Made by a program: the position numbers and the translations under genes | Source of the DNA: Styela clava | Taxonomy: Eukaryota > Chordata > Ascidiacea > Stolidobranchia > Styelidae | Direction: 5' to 3' | Assembly (NCBI RefSeq): GCF_964204865.1 | Contig: NC_135258.1 | Location: 8,423,001-8,487,000, forward strand | Length of the DNA: 64,000 nucleotides | The notes under the pieces: generated by a model | The model's input: only the letters and a program-made list of their open reading frames with translations | Told to the model about the DNA's origin: nothing | Database searches by the model: none | Shown: positions 40,571-50,879 of the stretch, piece after piece | Layout of the letters: each line of letters starts with the position of its first letter | Position numbering within the stretch: position 1 is the first letter of the stretch

Positions 40571-43151
40571 CTAATATTTATGTAAACTAGTTGGTCAGAT
40601 GAGTTGATTACTGCTCCCTTATCAGTTTTCATTTACTTCCAAACATTTGTCGTGGTAATGAATTTAACTGATCAAAATGTAACCTGTATCTTATTCTATA
40701 ACCTGGAATGATATAAATTCATGAAATTAGGGAATATACATTCCATTAGTAATTTTCAATAACCTATGCTTGGAATTCACTCACTCATATATACAAATAA
40801 ACTTCATGTCAAAATAAAGAGTTCAAGCAGACTTTTGGAATTAAATAAGTACAATCACATCCAATATGCTGTGATAATTCAATAGTATAGGATTTGTAAC
40901 ATTGGTAAGATTTACTGACACCATATCTCTGTAACCAATAGAGTGTGACTTAGCATCCAGCCAGTAACACTCTCTAGTGTAAAAATGGTATAAAAACAAG
41001 GTATCACATCTTTGATGCCAGAAGAGGAAAGATGATACTTATTGTGGCGGTTCAAGCATGTAGCAAACCTCGGTATATTTTCTAGATATCAGCTTAGTGG
41101 TTTATATTTTAGTTTCAGATTCTAAGCCATAAGATTGTGGAGTTTTATTAGAATATATAATAAGTATAATAAAATAGGAAAATAATCACTTGGATATACC
41201 AACAAAAATTCGTGACATTGTTCTAGCTCTCTAATATACAGTAAACAGATATGATTTCAAACTGCTTTTCAGCTATAGCTAGCTACGGACTTATCAATAA
41301 ATAATAAATAGTGAAATTCGCATAAAATAATGTGATAAAATAACTTGTTGTACCTAGCATCTGTTTGAATTCAATGTTATCAAGAGATGACAAATACCAA
41401 ATCATGTACCATTTTGGAACATACTAAAAATATTCTTAGGAATGGAATATCGAGTATATCACCAATTGGGTCGTATTCGATACAGAAATTTTTGAACAAA
41501 TTATTGTAAATTTGTAAAAATTTAGTCTGGTGATGCAGAATGTTTAAAAAAAATTTTTTTTGGCCTTTTTCTATTTTTATGGCAAGAAGTTAGATCAGAG
41601 TCTCTTTTTAATCAGATCATCAGACATCTAAATTTAAAAACATTTCTTCGATCAAGAATTTACTAAACAACCACCACGATTCATTGTAGTCATCCCTGGT
41701 TAAATATTTACAAAATAATCTTTCTTTATAGCACAGATCAACATTTATAATTATCCTAATACACAATTTGGCATTAATCAATCACTGTGTATCAATCATA
41801 AGATGCATTAGGAGGAAATAAATTTATGTCACATATACGTTTGTAAACAATCTGAAAAGCTAAATCCAGACATCACAACAGTGAAAAGTGTCAACATGAC
41901 TGTACAGCATTTGTATATTACTGTCGACAACTTCAGTCCTAAACCTTAAGAAATCTTCTGAAATTTTCTACCCATAATGAATTTTAAAAAATTATTGTAA
42001 ACTGTATGAATTTACAAAATTTCTCAAACTAATTATCACCAAAATAGAAAAAATCTGATTCACAAATCTCTCTTAATCACGAGCGCCCATATCTACAATT
42101 TAACAGATTTTTTAGATCCAATAATCCGTCCCTGTGGGTATTGTAGCAGGATTTTTCATACAATCGACTAACAATCTTAATCATTATGACTATCAATATT
42201 CTAAATATAATCTTTTATTTCACCCACTTATCTTACTTTATATCGTCCAAACTTTTACTAATGTATTGTATATTGCATCTGTTTTAATAAGGCAAGCGTC
42301 CATGCTATAATATTGAATGCTATAATAATATAATATTATCCATGCTAAAAAATAGATAACTGATTTAGAATTTGACTGTCATTGCCAGTTAAGGCTAGTG
42401 AACCCTAAAAACCTAACCTTTCCTTTACGATTTTATGGTGGTGAATCCCAATACATAAATTACAGGATCCTCCAGAAAAGGTAAAGATCACTATTCTATG
42501 TCATTCAAGAGCCTTGCTGCACACACTACTAAGAACCCTGAGATAACAAATTATGAAAAACTGAAAACTAGTAACACAAATAGAGACAATTGATAGAATT
42601 TCTATGTATACAAAAATAGCATACAACACCGACATGCCAAATAGGTAACAATGCTATACACTAAATTAGTGTGCACAATATGCTGACAGTACCAGTTGCT
42701 TACAATTAAAATTACAGTAATAAATTCCGCCTCCTGAATCTGCTGAATTCATCCGGAAACAATTTTTTTTAAATAGTTGATGCAAAAATATGACCTATCG
42801 TGATTTTGCATTTACAATTTTGCAATTCATAACTCAAAACATAACATTAGATCAGTCTTTGTAATTTAAAAAAATTAAAGAGTGCATGATGAAATTAAAC
42901 TTGAACCAATGTCGATGAATGCAAAACTTATTTTTTGAAACTACACACAAAAATATGAAGTAACAGTTTTACCGTAATTCTTCCCATTTGAATATACAAT
43001 TTCCAACTGTTTGTAGCAAAAATACCCCCAAAACATTTTAGGTGCCACTAAGTTAGTCATAATTGTATGCTTTGTGGTCAATTAAAAAACTGTGATTTTG
43101 AATGAAAACATAACCTAACACTCGAAGCAAAATAAATTCTGTAGTCTAGAA
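40571..43151. other. upstream intron or flank of the RING-finger gene, no gene seen
   Basis: AT-rich sequence without a supported exon or repeat boundary. If the RING-gene acceptor at 40571-40572 is real, at least one further 5' exon lies somewhere beyond; I could not identify it. Confidence 0.4.
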
Positions 43152-44018
43152 CAGCGATTCCCAAAGTGGGCAATATCGCCCCCCGGTGGGTGAAATCGAC
43201 ACAGAAGGGGGCGATTTCGTGGGACCTGTTTTTGTTCGCCGCACTGTGCATTTGATTACTGTACTCTGCGTGTGTTTGCAGGTTTGAATTTTGTGGTCGA
43301 TAATCACATGCAAGAGGATTTCTTGACTCCTTCCACGTATATTGCATAGTCCAAGGGTCGGCAAGCAACGGCCCGCGGGCCAGACCCGACCCGCGGGGTA
43401 AAATAATCCGGCTCGCGACGCTGCACTGAATTATAGGGACAAATGGCGGGTTAGACAATGAATTATTTTTTTAATCTATGCTCGAGGAGTAGATATTTTT
43501 TACGTAACAGGATTTATTGTGAAACATGTTTAGACTAAATTATTATATTATAACCTAATAATTTAGTGAACTCGTTTAACGAGCCTTCAATTTGAATATA
43601 TTTAGACAAATGGAAACACACATAATGAGGAATCGAGGACAAATTCTACCATCGGGCAAGTATACCCGGCGATTTTGGGGAAGGCATAACTCTGGATTCT
43701 TTCATTTCCGACTTCTTATATGGTGGAAAAGGGGTTTTTAATAATGAAACTATTGCTATCAAAACAACGAAATCGCCATTTGTTTAGTAAAGGAGGTGAT
43801 TTGAGATTGTGCCTGATGAAAATGTTACCAAAAATTAAAAAAAAACTCTCTGGAAGACTACCAAGCCAATCTATCTCATTACAAACACTATGAACTATAA
43901 TTTGTCTTGTTTATTTGGTCTGTATTATATTCGTTTCTGACTTCATTTTTTATGTTAAACTGGGGGACGATGAAGTTGTATATATTACTGTAGGGGGACG
44001 ATGGTTTGTGAACCACTG
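43152..44018. mobile_element. 867-bp hAT-like element with perfect 8-bp target duplication
   Basis: Left end CAGCGATTCCCAAAGTGGGC; right end (complement) CAGTGGTTCACAAACCATCG. GTCTAGAA occurs at 43144-43151 and 44019-44026. Near 43350 the interior holds another GC-rich hAT-type end (GGGTCGGCAAGCAACGGCCC), suggesting a nested insertion. No transposase frame. It ends 46 bp before the LTR retrotransposon. Confidence 0.8.
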
Positions 44019-44064
44019 GTCTAGAAGGTCAGATATGTACCATTAAACAGAATATTACTATAAT

Positions 44065-44196
44065 TGAACATTACATTATATTTCATTGCATGTTTTAACT
44101 GTTTCGTTCTTGTTCTTTAGATTGTATTTTACTTAGATTGCTTAACTTGGTTGGCCTTGTACTATAGTTAATACTTCATGTGAATTGATTTAAATA
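44065..44196 (+). repeat. 5' LTR (132 bp)
   Basis: Starts TGAACATTAC and ends GATTTAAATA; identical to 48843-48974. Its final A is also the A of the gag-pol start codon. Confidence 0.92.
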
Positions 44197-47100
44197 TGGC
44201 GCTGCGAACAGAAGACAGTTGGAGAGATTTTTTCATATCAGCTGAAATACCTGCGGAGGAAGCATCAATATATTCTAGAAAATTCATGGAAAACCGCATA
44301 ACTGAAGTCACACTTCCTAATCTATCTAAAACAGATTTGTCTGATTTGGGTATCCAAGCTGTTGGGGATATTTTAGCCATCCTCAGCCACAGCAAAGCAA
44401 AAATGACACTCGAAGCCCACACACAACAAACAATAGATGCGCCAAGAAATGACTCTAATATCATAAAGCCTCCTCCACCCAGAATGCCGCGGATAGAAAT
44501 AAACATGACACGACCTCAATTTCGAAAATTCAAAACAGATTGGGAAGTGTTTAAGAAAATGACAAGACTTTCTGATGAACAATACAGTTCCCAGTTATAC
44601 AACATGTGCGATGAAGCAGTTCAAACAAGCATAATCAACACAGTAACGGACTTTTTCAGTCTCGATGAAGAGGATATTCTTAAAGCAATTGAAACAATTG
44701 TTACACAACGTTCAAACCCCACAGTTCATCGCATGAACTTTGGTGCAATAATTCAAACAGAAACAGAATCTATTCAGGAATTCATCACCAGACTGAAGTC
44801 AGTAGCAGTGGACTGTGAATTTTCTTGTCCTCAATGCAAACACAACCTATCGTCACACCACGTTCGAGATCAATTCATCAGAGGTGTCCATAGCACAAGC
44901 CTCCAGACTGAATTGCTCGCCAAGGCCAACCAATTTAAGACTTTAGAAGATGTTATCAAACATTCAGAAGCCTTTGAAACCGCTGTAAGAGACCAATCAA
45001 AACTTCAGAAAACCGCAGAAGTATATGCGGCACAAACTTACAACAAACAAACACCAAACACCCGCGAATCGCAAAGGCCATGCGCAGGTTGTGGAAGTCT
45101 ATCTCACGGATTTCCAGGTTCAAGGAACCGTTCAACAAAATGTCCTGCCTGGGGGAAAACTTGCACCAACTGTAAACAGCTCAATCACTTTGCTCGAGTT
45201 TGCCGACAGGTGAATCAGCCCCAGAAAAACCAACCACAAGCAGAAGCTAATGCCCTACTAGCTCATGTACGTTATAACAAAAAACGTCACTGCTTTACTA
45301 CAGGACAACATGGAATGGATGAAATTCAAGCAACAGTACATCCATTTCCTCAGAATCGCAACTCGAAACCATGCACGGAACTAATATTCCCAGATAGTGG
45401 AGCAAACATTTGCTTAGCTGGCCCAAAGCATTTGCAGAGCATGCAAATCAAACAAAATCAGTTGCTTAAATGTCATAAGATAGTGACGGCAGTTGGAGGA
45501 TCAACACTGACTTGCTTCGGCTGGCTGCCGGTCAAATTTGTAATTGGTGGACACTCTACCACACAACAAGTTTACATTTGTAACAAAGTGGATCGTATGT
45601 ACTTCAGTCGCCAAGGCTGCATTGATACCAGGATCCTTTCTAAAGCATTTCCTTACCCTATGGAAATGGAAGCAAACGTGGCAAAAATTAGCACAGCAGA
45701 CATCCCCACTAGTGAGAATTCATTGGGCCAATTACCAAAACGACCAAGAAATTTGCCATTCCCACCAATGGACACGAACGTCCCCCGACTGGAAAAGTAC
45801 TTATTGGCGGAATTTGCAAACACTGCATTTAACAATGTCACACCATTTCCAAAAATGAATGCACCCCCAGCCCACATTGACCTAAAGTCTGATGCTCAAC
45901 CATTTGCACATCATACTCCTATTCCAGTACCATACCACTGGAAAGAAGCAGTGAAATCCAGTCTAGACAGAGATGTAGAAAGGGGTATTATAGAACCTGT
46001 CCCTGTAGGGCAACCAGTTGAATGGTGCAGCAGAATGGTAACAATTGCAAAGAAGGATGGCACACCCAGACGTACTATAGACCTCCAGCACCTAAACTCC
46101 CAGTCATTGAGAGAAACTCATCATTGTCAGACACCATTTCAACTGGCATGTCAGATACCTCCTAAAACTAAAAAGACCGTACTGGATGCTGTAGATGGAT
46201 ATCACGCCATAGAACTGGATGAGGAAAGTCAGCATTTAACGACTTTCATAACTGAATGGGGAAGATACATGTACAAACGAATGCCTCAAGGATTCATTGC
46301 AGCTGGAGATGCATACACAAGACGTTATGATGATATTATAAACAATACACCTCGCAAAGTAAAATGCGTTGACGACACGCTACTATATGATACAAATATA
46401 GAAGAAGCCTTCTTCCACACTTGGGATTACCTAGCAACATGCGCAACAAATGGCATTGTACTGAATTCAAAGAAATTTAAATTTTGCAGAGACACAATCT
46501 CATTCGCAGGATACAACATAACACCAGATGGCATAACACCATCAGCAGAACTTCTCAAAGCAATTAGAGATTTCCCAGTCCCTAAAGACATCACTGGAGC
46601 CAGATCTTGGTTTGGTTTAGTTAATCAAGTTTCATGGGCTTATTCAATAAGTGAAATAATGTTACCTTTTCGTGAACTCATAAAGCCAAACTCAAAATTT
46701 TACTGGGATGAAGCTTTGGGAAAAATATTTGAAACATCAAAACAATTACTGTGTGAGACAGTTAAACAGGGCATACGTTCCTTTGACACAAAACGTGCAA
46801 CTTGCCTCCAATGTGACTGGAGCAAAGATGGGATCGGATACGTTCTTCTTCAAAAATACTGTGATTGCTCGATCGATAAAGTTCCTATTTGCTGCAAAGA
46901 TGGTTGGCATTTGGTTTATGCCAACTCCAGGTTCACCACGCCAACAGAAAGTCGATACTCACCCACTGAAGGAGAAGCATTAGCAGTATCCTGGGCCTTA
47001 CAACACGCACGAATGTTTACCTTAGGTTGCCAAAACCTCATTGTGTCCACTGACCACAAACCCTTATTGGGAATCTTTAAAGATCGAGACCTGGATAGTA

Positions 47101-48785
47101 TTAAAAATCCTCGAATACAAAACTTGAAAGAACACACCCTGCGATATAGATTCACAATGCAGCATTGCCCAGGGAAATGGCACAAAGCACCCGATGCTTT
47201 ATCACGCAATCCCACAGCCTTGGAAATAACAGATACGAAAAATGCAGTGATGGACATAGCACGAAATGACCCATCATCTGATGAAGTAACAACAACAGAG
47301 CAGTGCGAAGCTCGTGTTCACGCAATTCAACAATCTGTCATCAACTCAATAAATGATGACGATGCGCTTGTGACCCTGGATCACATTAGAAGCCATGGAA
47401 AGTCTGACAAAAGCTACAACATACTCATCAAAACAATTGAGAATGGATTCCCTAACACAAGACATGGGACACCGCCTGAAATCCGGGATTATTGGGGTGT
47501 GAGAGATCGCCTATCAACTAAAGACAATGTAATACTAATGGACTCTCGCATAGTTATTCCCACTCCCCTTCGCAAGACCATACTGAGGTCACTACACTCT
47601 GCGCATCAAGGGATCACAGGCATGAAAGCAAGAGCAAACCAATCAGTCTATTGGCCGGGCATGAACGCCATGATCCGAAACTTTCGATTTGGATGCCTCA
47701 CATGCACGAAATACGCTCCATCTCAAACTAAAGAGCCAATGATATCGAGCCCGGCGCCACAGTATCCCTTTCAACACATATGCGCCGACTACTTTGTACT
47801 AGGGAACCACTGCTACCTATCTGTTGTAGACAGATTCAGTGGTTGGATCAGTATTTTTCATTACCCACCACATCGATCAATCACTAAAGAGCTCATCAAC
47901 TCATGTCGTGGGTTATTCACATCCTATGGAGCACCAGAAGAATTTGACTCAGACGGTGGACCTCAATTCACCTCATCCGAATTCCAGAACTTTTTAACTG
48001 ATTGGGGAATAAAGCATCGAAAGTCCTCAGCATCTTACCCACAATCTAATGGACGGGCAGAGCTCGGAGTTAAAACTGCCAAGAGGATCATTCGTGATAG
48101 CACATCACCTGACGGTTCTCTGAATAATAATAAGGCAGCACAGGCAATCCTACAATACAGGAACACTCCTCTGCAAGACATTGATCTCAGCCCAGCTCAG
48201 ATACTTCTGCATAGACAACTGCGGGATCACGTTCCTACAAATCCACAGCATTACCGTCCCCATCCACAATGGATTATATCTGCAGGGGAACGTGAGCAGA
48301 AACTAGCTAACCGCCATCACATCATTATCGACAAATATAACAACACATCGAGACAACTCCCTCCACTGTCAGTTGGGACAACAGTCGTTATACAATCACA
48401 AGTCCCAAACAAGCCACGACACTGGAACAGGACTGGTCGAATTGTAGAAATCCTACCTTACAGACAATACAAAATCAGAGTAGATGGCTCGGGAAGAGTG
48501 ACTATACAAAACAGACGATTTATACGACCTTGCATCATCATTCAACCTCCGCCGATCATGCCATTCTCACCAACAATTCCCCCCAGCGGAGAGAGAGATG
48601 AAGACATTGGAAACTCTGGGAGTCATAATGCAGGAACTACTCAAGACACTCCGGTGGAAATACAACCAAGTCATCATGTGAGCCCATCGCTAACCAGCAG
48701 AGCTCCAAGATTGCCTAGGGCGCTTCAGAGGTTACAGCCCTACAACAAGCCAGGACGACTTGAGGAGAACTATAATGTTAACTGA
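44196..48785 (+). CDS. gag-pol polyprotein with N-terminal SAM domain
   Basis: A single uninterrupted frame of 1529 residues. In order: a SAM domain (about 7-70; W, NRI, LGI and VGDILAIL positions conserved); a gag-like helical region; a zinc knuckle CX2CX4HX4C (323-336), preceded by a second partial Cys cluster from 296; an aspartic protease with DSGA (D400); a reverse transcriptase with CVDD (D726, D727); RNase H (D874 onward, including TDHKPLL); an integrase with an HHCC finger (about 1130-1175) and a catalytic triad D1198, D1253, E1289, that is DD35E; then a basic C-terminal tail. There is no frameshift or stop between gag and pol. All catalytic residues I can check are present, so the element may be active. 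The start ATG spans the LTR/primer-site junction. It lies antisense to, and possibly inside, the RING-finger gene. Exact gypsy lineage is not assigned. Confidence 0.95.
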   Translation: MALRTEDSWRDFFISAEIPAEEASIYSRKFMENRITEVTLPNLSKTDLSDLGIQAVGDILAILSHSKAKMTLEAHTQQTIDAPRNDSNIIKPPPPRMPRIEINMTRPQFRKFKTDWEVFKKMTRLSDEQYSSQLYNMCDEAVQTSIINTVTDFFSLDEEDILKAIETIVTQRSNPTVHRMNFGAIIQTETESIQEFITRLKSVAVDCEFSCPQCKHNLSSHHVRDQFIRGVHSTSLQTELLAKANQFKTLEDVIKHSEAFETAVRDQSKLQKTAEVYAAQTYNKQTPNTRESQRPCAGCGSLSHGFPGSRNRSTKCPAWGKTCTNCKQLNHFARVCRQVNQPQKNQPQAEANALLAHVRYNKKRHCFTTGQHGMDEIQATVHPFPQNRNSKPCTELIFPDSGANICLAGPKHLQSMQIKQNQLLKCHKIVTAVGGSTLTCFGWLPVKFVIGGHSTTQQVYICNKVDRMYFSRQGCIDTRILSKAFPYPMEMEANVAKISTADIPTSENSLGQLPKRPRNLPFPPMDTNVPRLEKYLLAEFANTAFNNVTPFPKMNAPPAHIDLKSDAQPFAHHTPIPVPYHWKEAVKSSLDRDVERGIIEPVPVGQPVEWCSRMVTIAKKDGTPRRTIDLQHLNSQSLRETHHCQTPFQLACQIPPKTKKTVLDAVDGYHAIELDEESQHLTTFITEWGRYMYKRMPQGFIAAGDAYTRRYDDIINNTPRKVKCVDDTLLYDTNIEEAFFHTWDYLATCATNGIVLNSKKFKFCRDTISFAGYNITPDGITPSAELLKAIRDFPVPKDITGARSWFGLVNQVSWAYSISEIMLPFRELIKPNSKFYWDEALGKIFETSKQLLCETVKQGIRSFDTKRATCLQCDWSKDGIGYVLLQKYCDCSIDKVPICCKDGWHLVYANSRFTTPTESRYSPTEGEALAVSWALQHARMFTLGCQNLIVSTDHKPLLGIFKDRDLDSIKNPRIQNLKEHTLRYRFTMQHCPGKWHKAPDALSRNPTALEITDTKNAVMDIARNDPSSDEVTTTEQCEARVHAIQQSVINSINDDDALVTLDHIRSHGKSDKSYNILIKTIENGFPNTRHGTPPEIRDYWGVRDRLSTKDNVILMDSRIVIPTPLRKTILRSLHSAHQGITGMKARANQSVYWPGMNAMIRNFRFGCLTCTKYAPSQTKEPMISSPAPQYPFQHICADYFVLGNHCYLSVVDRFSGWISIFHYPPHRSITKELINSCRGLFTSYGAPEEFDSDGGPQFTSSEFQNFLTDWGIKHRKSSASYPQSNGRAELGVKTAKRIIRDSTSPDGSLNNNKAAQAILQYRNTPLQDIDLSPAQILLHRQLRDHVPTNPQHYRPHPQWIISAGEREQKLANRHHIIIDKYNNTSRQLPPLSVGTTVVIQSQVPNKPRHWNRTGRIVEILPYRQYKIRVDGSGRVTIQNRRFIRPCIIIQPPPIMPFSPTIPPSGERDEDIGNSGSHNAGTTQDTPVEIQPSHHVSPSLTSRAPRLPRALQRLQPYNKPGRLEENYNVN
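44197..44214 (+). other. putative tRNA primer-binding site
   Basis: TGGCGCTGCGAACAG begins immediately after the LTR, as expected for pairing with a tRNA 3' CCA end. It lies within the first codons of gag. The priming tRNA is not identified. Confidence 0.6.
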
Positions 48786-48830
48786 ACTGGACAAAACATT
48801 TCTTAATTTAAAAGACTCTGCGCCTCTGCC

Positions 48831-48842
48831 GGAGGGTGGAGA
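48831..48842 (+). other. polypurine tract
   Basis: GGAGGGTGGAGA abuts the 3' LTR, the expected site of plus-strand priming; one T interrupts it. Confidence 0.75.
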
Positions 48843-48974
48843 TGAACATTACATTATATTTCATTGCATGTTTTAACTGTTTCGTTCTTGTTCTTTAGAT
48901 TGTATTTTACTTAGATTGCTTAACTTGGTTGGCCTTGTACTATAGTTAATACTTCATGTGAATTGATTTAAATA
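48843..48974 (+). repeat. 3' LTR (132 bp)
   Basis: Identical to the 5' LTR; followed by ATAAT at 48975-48979. Confidence 0.92.
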
Positions 48975-50879
48975 ATAATCATAACACAAAAAACTCATTA
49001 AACCGTTTATTGCGTGTGTTCTGATATTTTTAAAAACAATAATCGTTGTTTACAATGGATTGTTTCTGATATATGGAAGATTATAAATGAGGCTAATGTA
49101 TGTACCGGTAATTCCAATGTAAATATCATTCTACTATATGAAATTTGACACATTGTCAGATTGTGGGAAAGCTGTATCTCGGCATAAGTTTTTATTTTTT
49201 ATTTTTAACAAAGGGCATATTATGGTCGTCAAATGACTAGTTTTTCAAAAACAAGTAGTACGGACACAATCTGATCATATAACAGAAATCATATGACTTA
49301 TTCATGACATGGTTCGCTTTCTCGTGTCTATACAGAGCTGCACATTATTAAACTGAAAAAAAGCACAATCTAAAAATGTCTCTATTGGAATAATCATAAA
49401 AAGTAATCCGATATACCAAAGGAAAATATTTCACTACAGCATTAGGGAGTAATGAGCAAAAAACAATTAGCAGAACGTGAACTTTTAATAAACAGAGGAC
49501 ATTACAGCATTATGACACCACGCCCAGACGATGCACCTTATTTAACTTGTATTTTACATATATCGAGATAATCGCAGAATCAGAGAAATGTGTCACATTG
49601 CTAGGGGAGAAGAAAATCGAAAATCATTTAATCCAGAGATTTCCAAACTCCCACAATTTCAAAAAAGAAAACTCACAAATTTTAACCTCATGTATGTCTG
49701 CTTGATGTTGGTTTACATAATATAAAAATAGCTCAAAAACTGCTAAAGTAAGACACAGACTTCAGGACTTTATGATAAAAAATAACCTGTTTTGCCCTTT
49801 AACAGTTTTTATGTTTCACTAAAGCACTAACTGCTTATGTCAGTTTGTGTTTTTCATATTCCAGTAATTACTGAATTACTGAATTAGCAACCCCCAGATA
49901 TGTAGAAAAATACACAAATAACTGCAGAATGATGCTTATTCTTCACAATGTACGCCACATCTTTCTACCGTATCTATCAAACATAGCCTACCATATCGTT
50001 AAAAGATACCGATAGTATTTTAATGAAACAGACTGACAGAGCTGAACAGAGTCAGGTACCGGTAGTCTAAACACAAAATATCCTAGCTGGGTTAATGCAG
50101 TACTAGGAGGCGTTCTCCCAGTTTGTGGTTTGTGAGGGCTTTAACATGCCTCGTCCCATTCAAAACCTGATAACAGTCTAATAATTTATTCTATCTTATT
50201 TGTACAAAGTCGACATACTGACATACCGCGAGGCTATTTAAGTATTCGGCATACTGGCGTACCGTTACAAAGTTTCAACAAAACAGCTCAACTTTAGATA
50301 TAATCGTTCGAAATTTTAGACTAAAAATTCCTTTTGTTTTTGTGCTACAGTAATAAAGAAATAATAGATAAGTCCTCCACTTGCTTACGTCACAAGTGAA
50401 CACACCACGCTGCCCGATGGCCATTTCCCGAACGCACATAACAAAAGCAACGAACTCGGCGAAGATCGCCTTTTTCTATTCTCGGCGACTTAGCTGTTTA
50501 TTTATTAATTATTATCCGCGACCTGCGGATATAGTATACCGGTACGGATGCTCAGGAATAAAGACGTACTCACGGCTTTAGAAATGTATGACAAGCACAC
50601 AAAATGCGGTTAGTTCTGACAGTGTCAGTTATAATACGTGATTCTTAAATGCAGAATGGAGCGGAGGAACTTTGGTTTCCACTGCGAACTTGTTTTTCGA
50701 CAGGTCACGTGACTTCATTAATGCTCTCAGCTGCGAAATCCTTTTACGTCGCCAGTGGGCGACGCGAAGCTTTGCTGTAGTTTTCCCCATCCCGGTTTAA
50801 GACGACGATCCACATTTTTTGTATTGTATCAATACTGCAATACTGTTTTAGTAATGAAAACTCATCAAGAAAAGATGAA
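48975..50879. other. no gene seen; possible 5' region of the RING-finger gene
   Basis: AT-rich, with GC-richer patches at about 50390-50550 and 50640-50770 (GTCACGTGACT, GAGCGGAGGAAC). These could mark a promoter or first exon of the RING gene on the minus strand, but no coding exon was found. The upstream limit of that gene remains open. Confidence 0.35.

Larger units (their letters stand above)
44065..48974 (+). mobile_element. full-length Ty3/gypsy-type LTR retrotransposon
   Basis: A complete element of 4910 bp. Two 132-bp direct repeats (44065-44196, 48843-48974) are identical base for base. They are flanked by a 5-bp duplication ATAAT (44060-44064, 48975-48979). TGGCGCTGCGAACAG directly follows the left LTR (primer site), and the purine-rich GGAGGGTGGAGA directly precedes the right LTR. 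Between them lies one intact gag-pol frame. Identical LTRs and an open frame indicate a young insertion. The order RT-RNaseH-integrase places it in Ty3/gypsy rather than copia. The LTRs are unusually short and end TG...TA instead of TG...CA. Confidence 0.95.

Noticed and set aside
43078..43458. 126-codon minus-strand open frame
   Set aside because: It runs across the boundary of a hAT-like element with an exact target duplication, so it is a chance reading of transposon DNA.
45025..47257. Several extra open frames on both strands inside the retrotransposon (for example 45544-45858, 46916-47257)
   Set aside because: They are other-frame readings of the intact gag-pol frame and show no independent domain.
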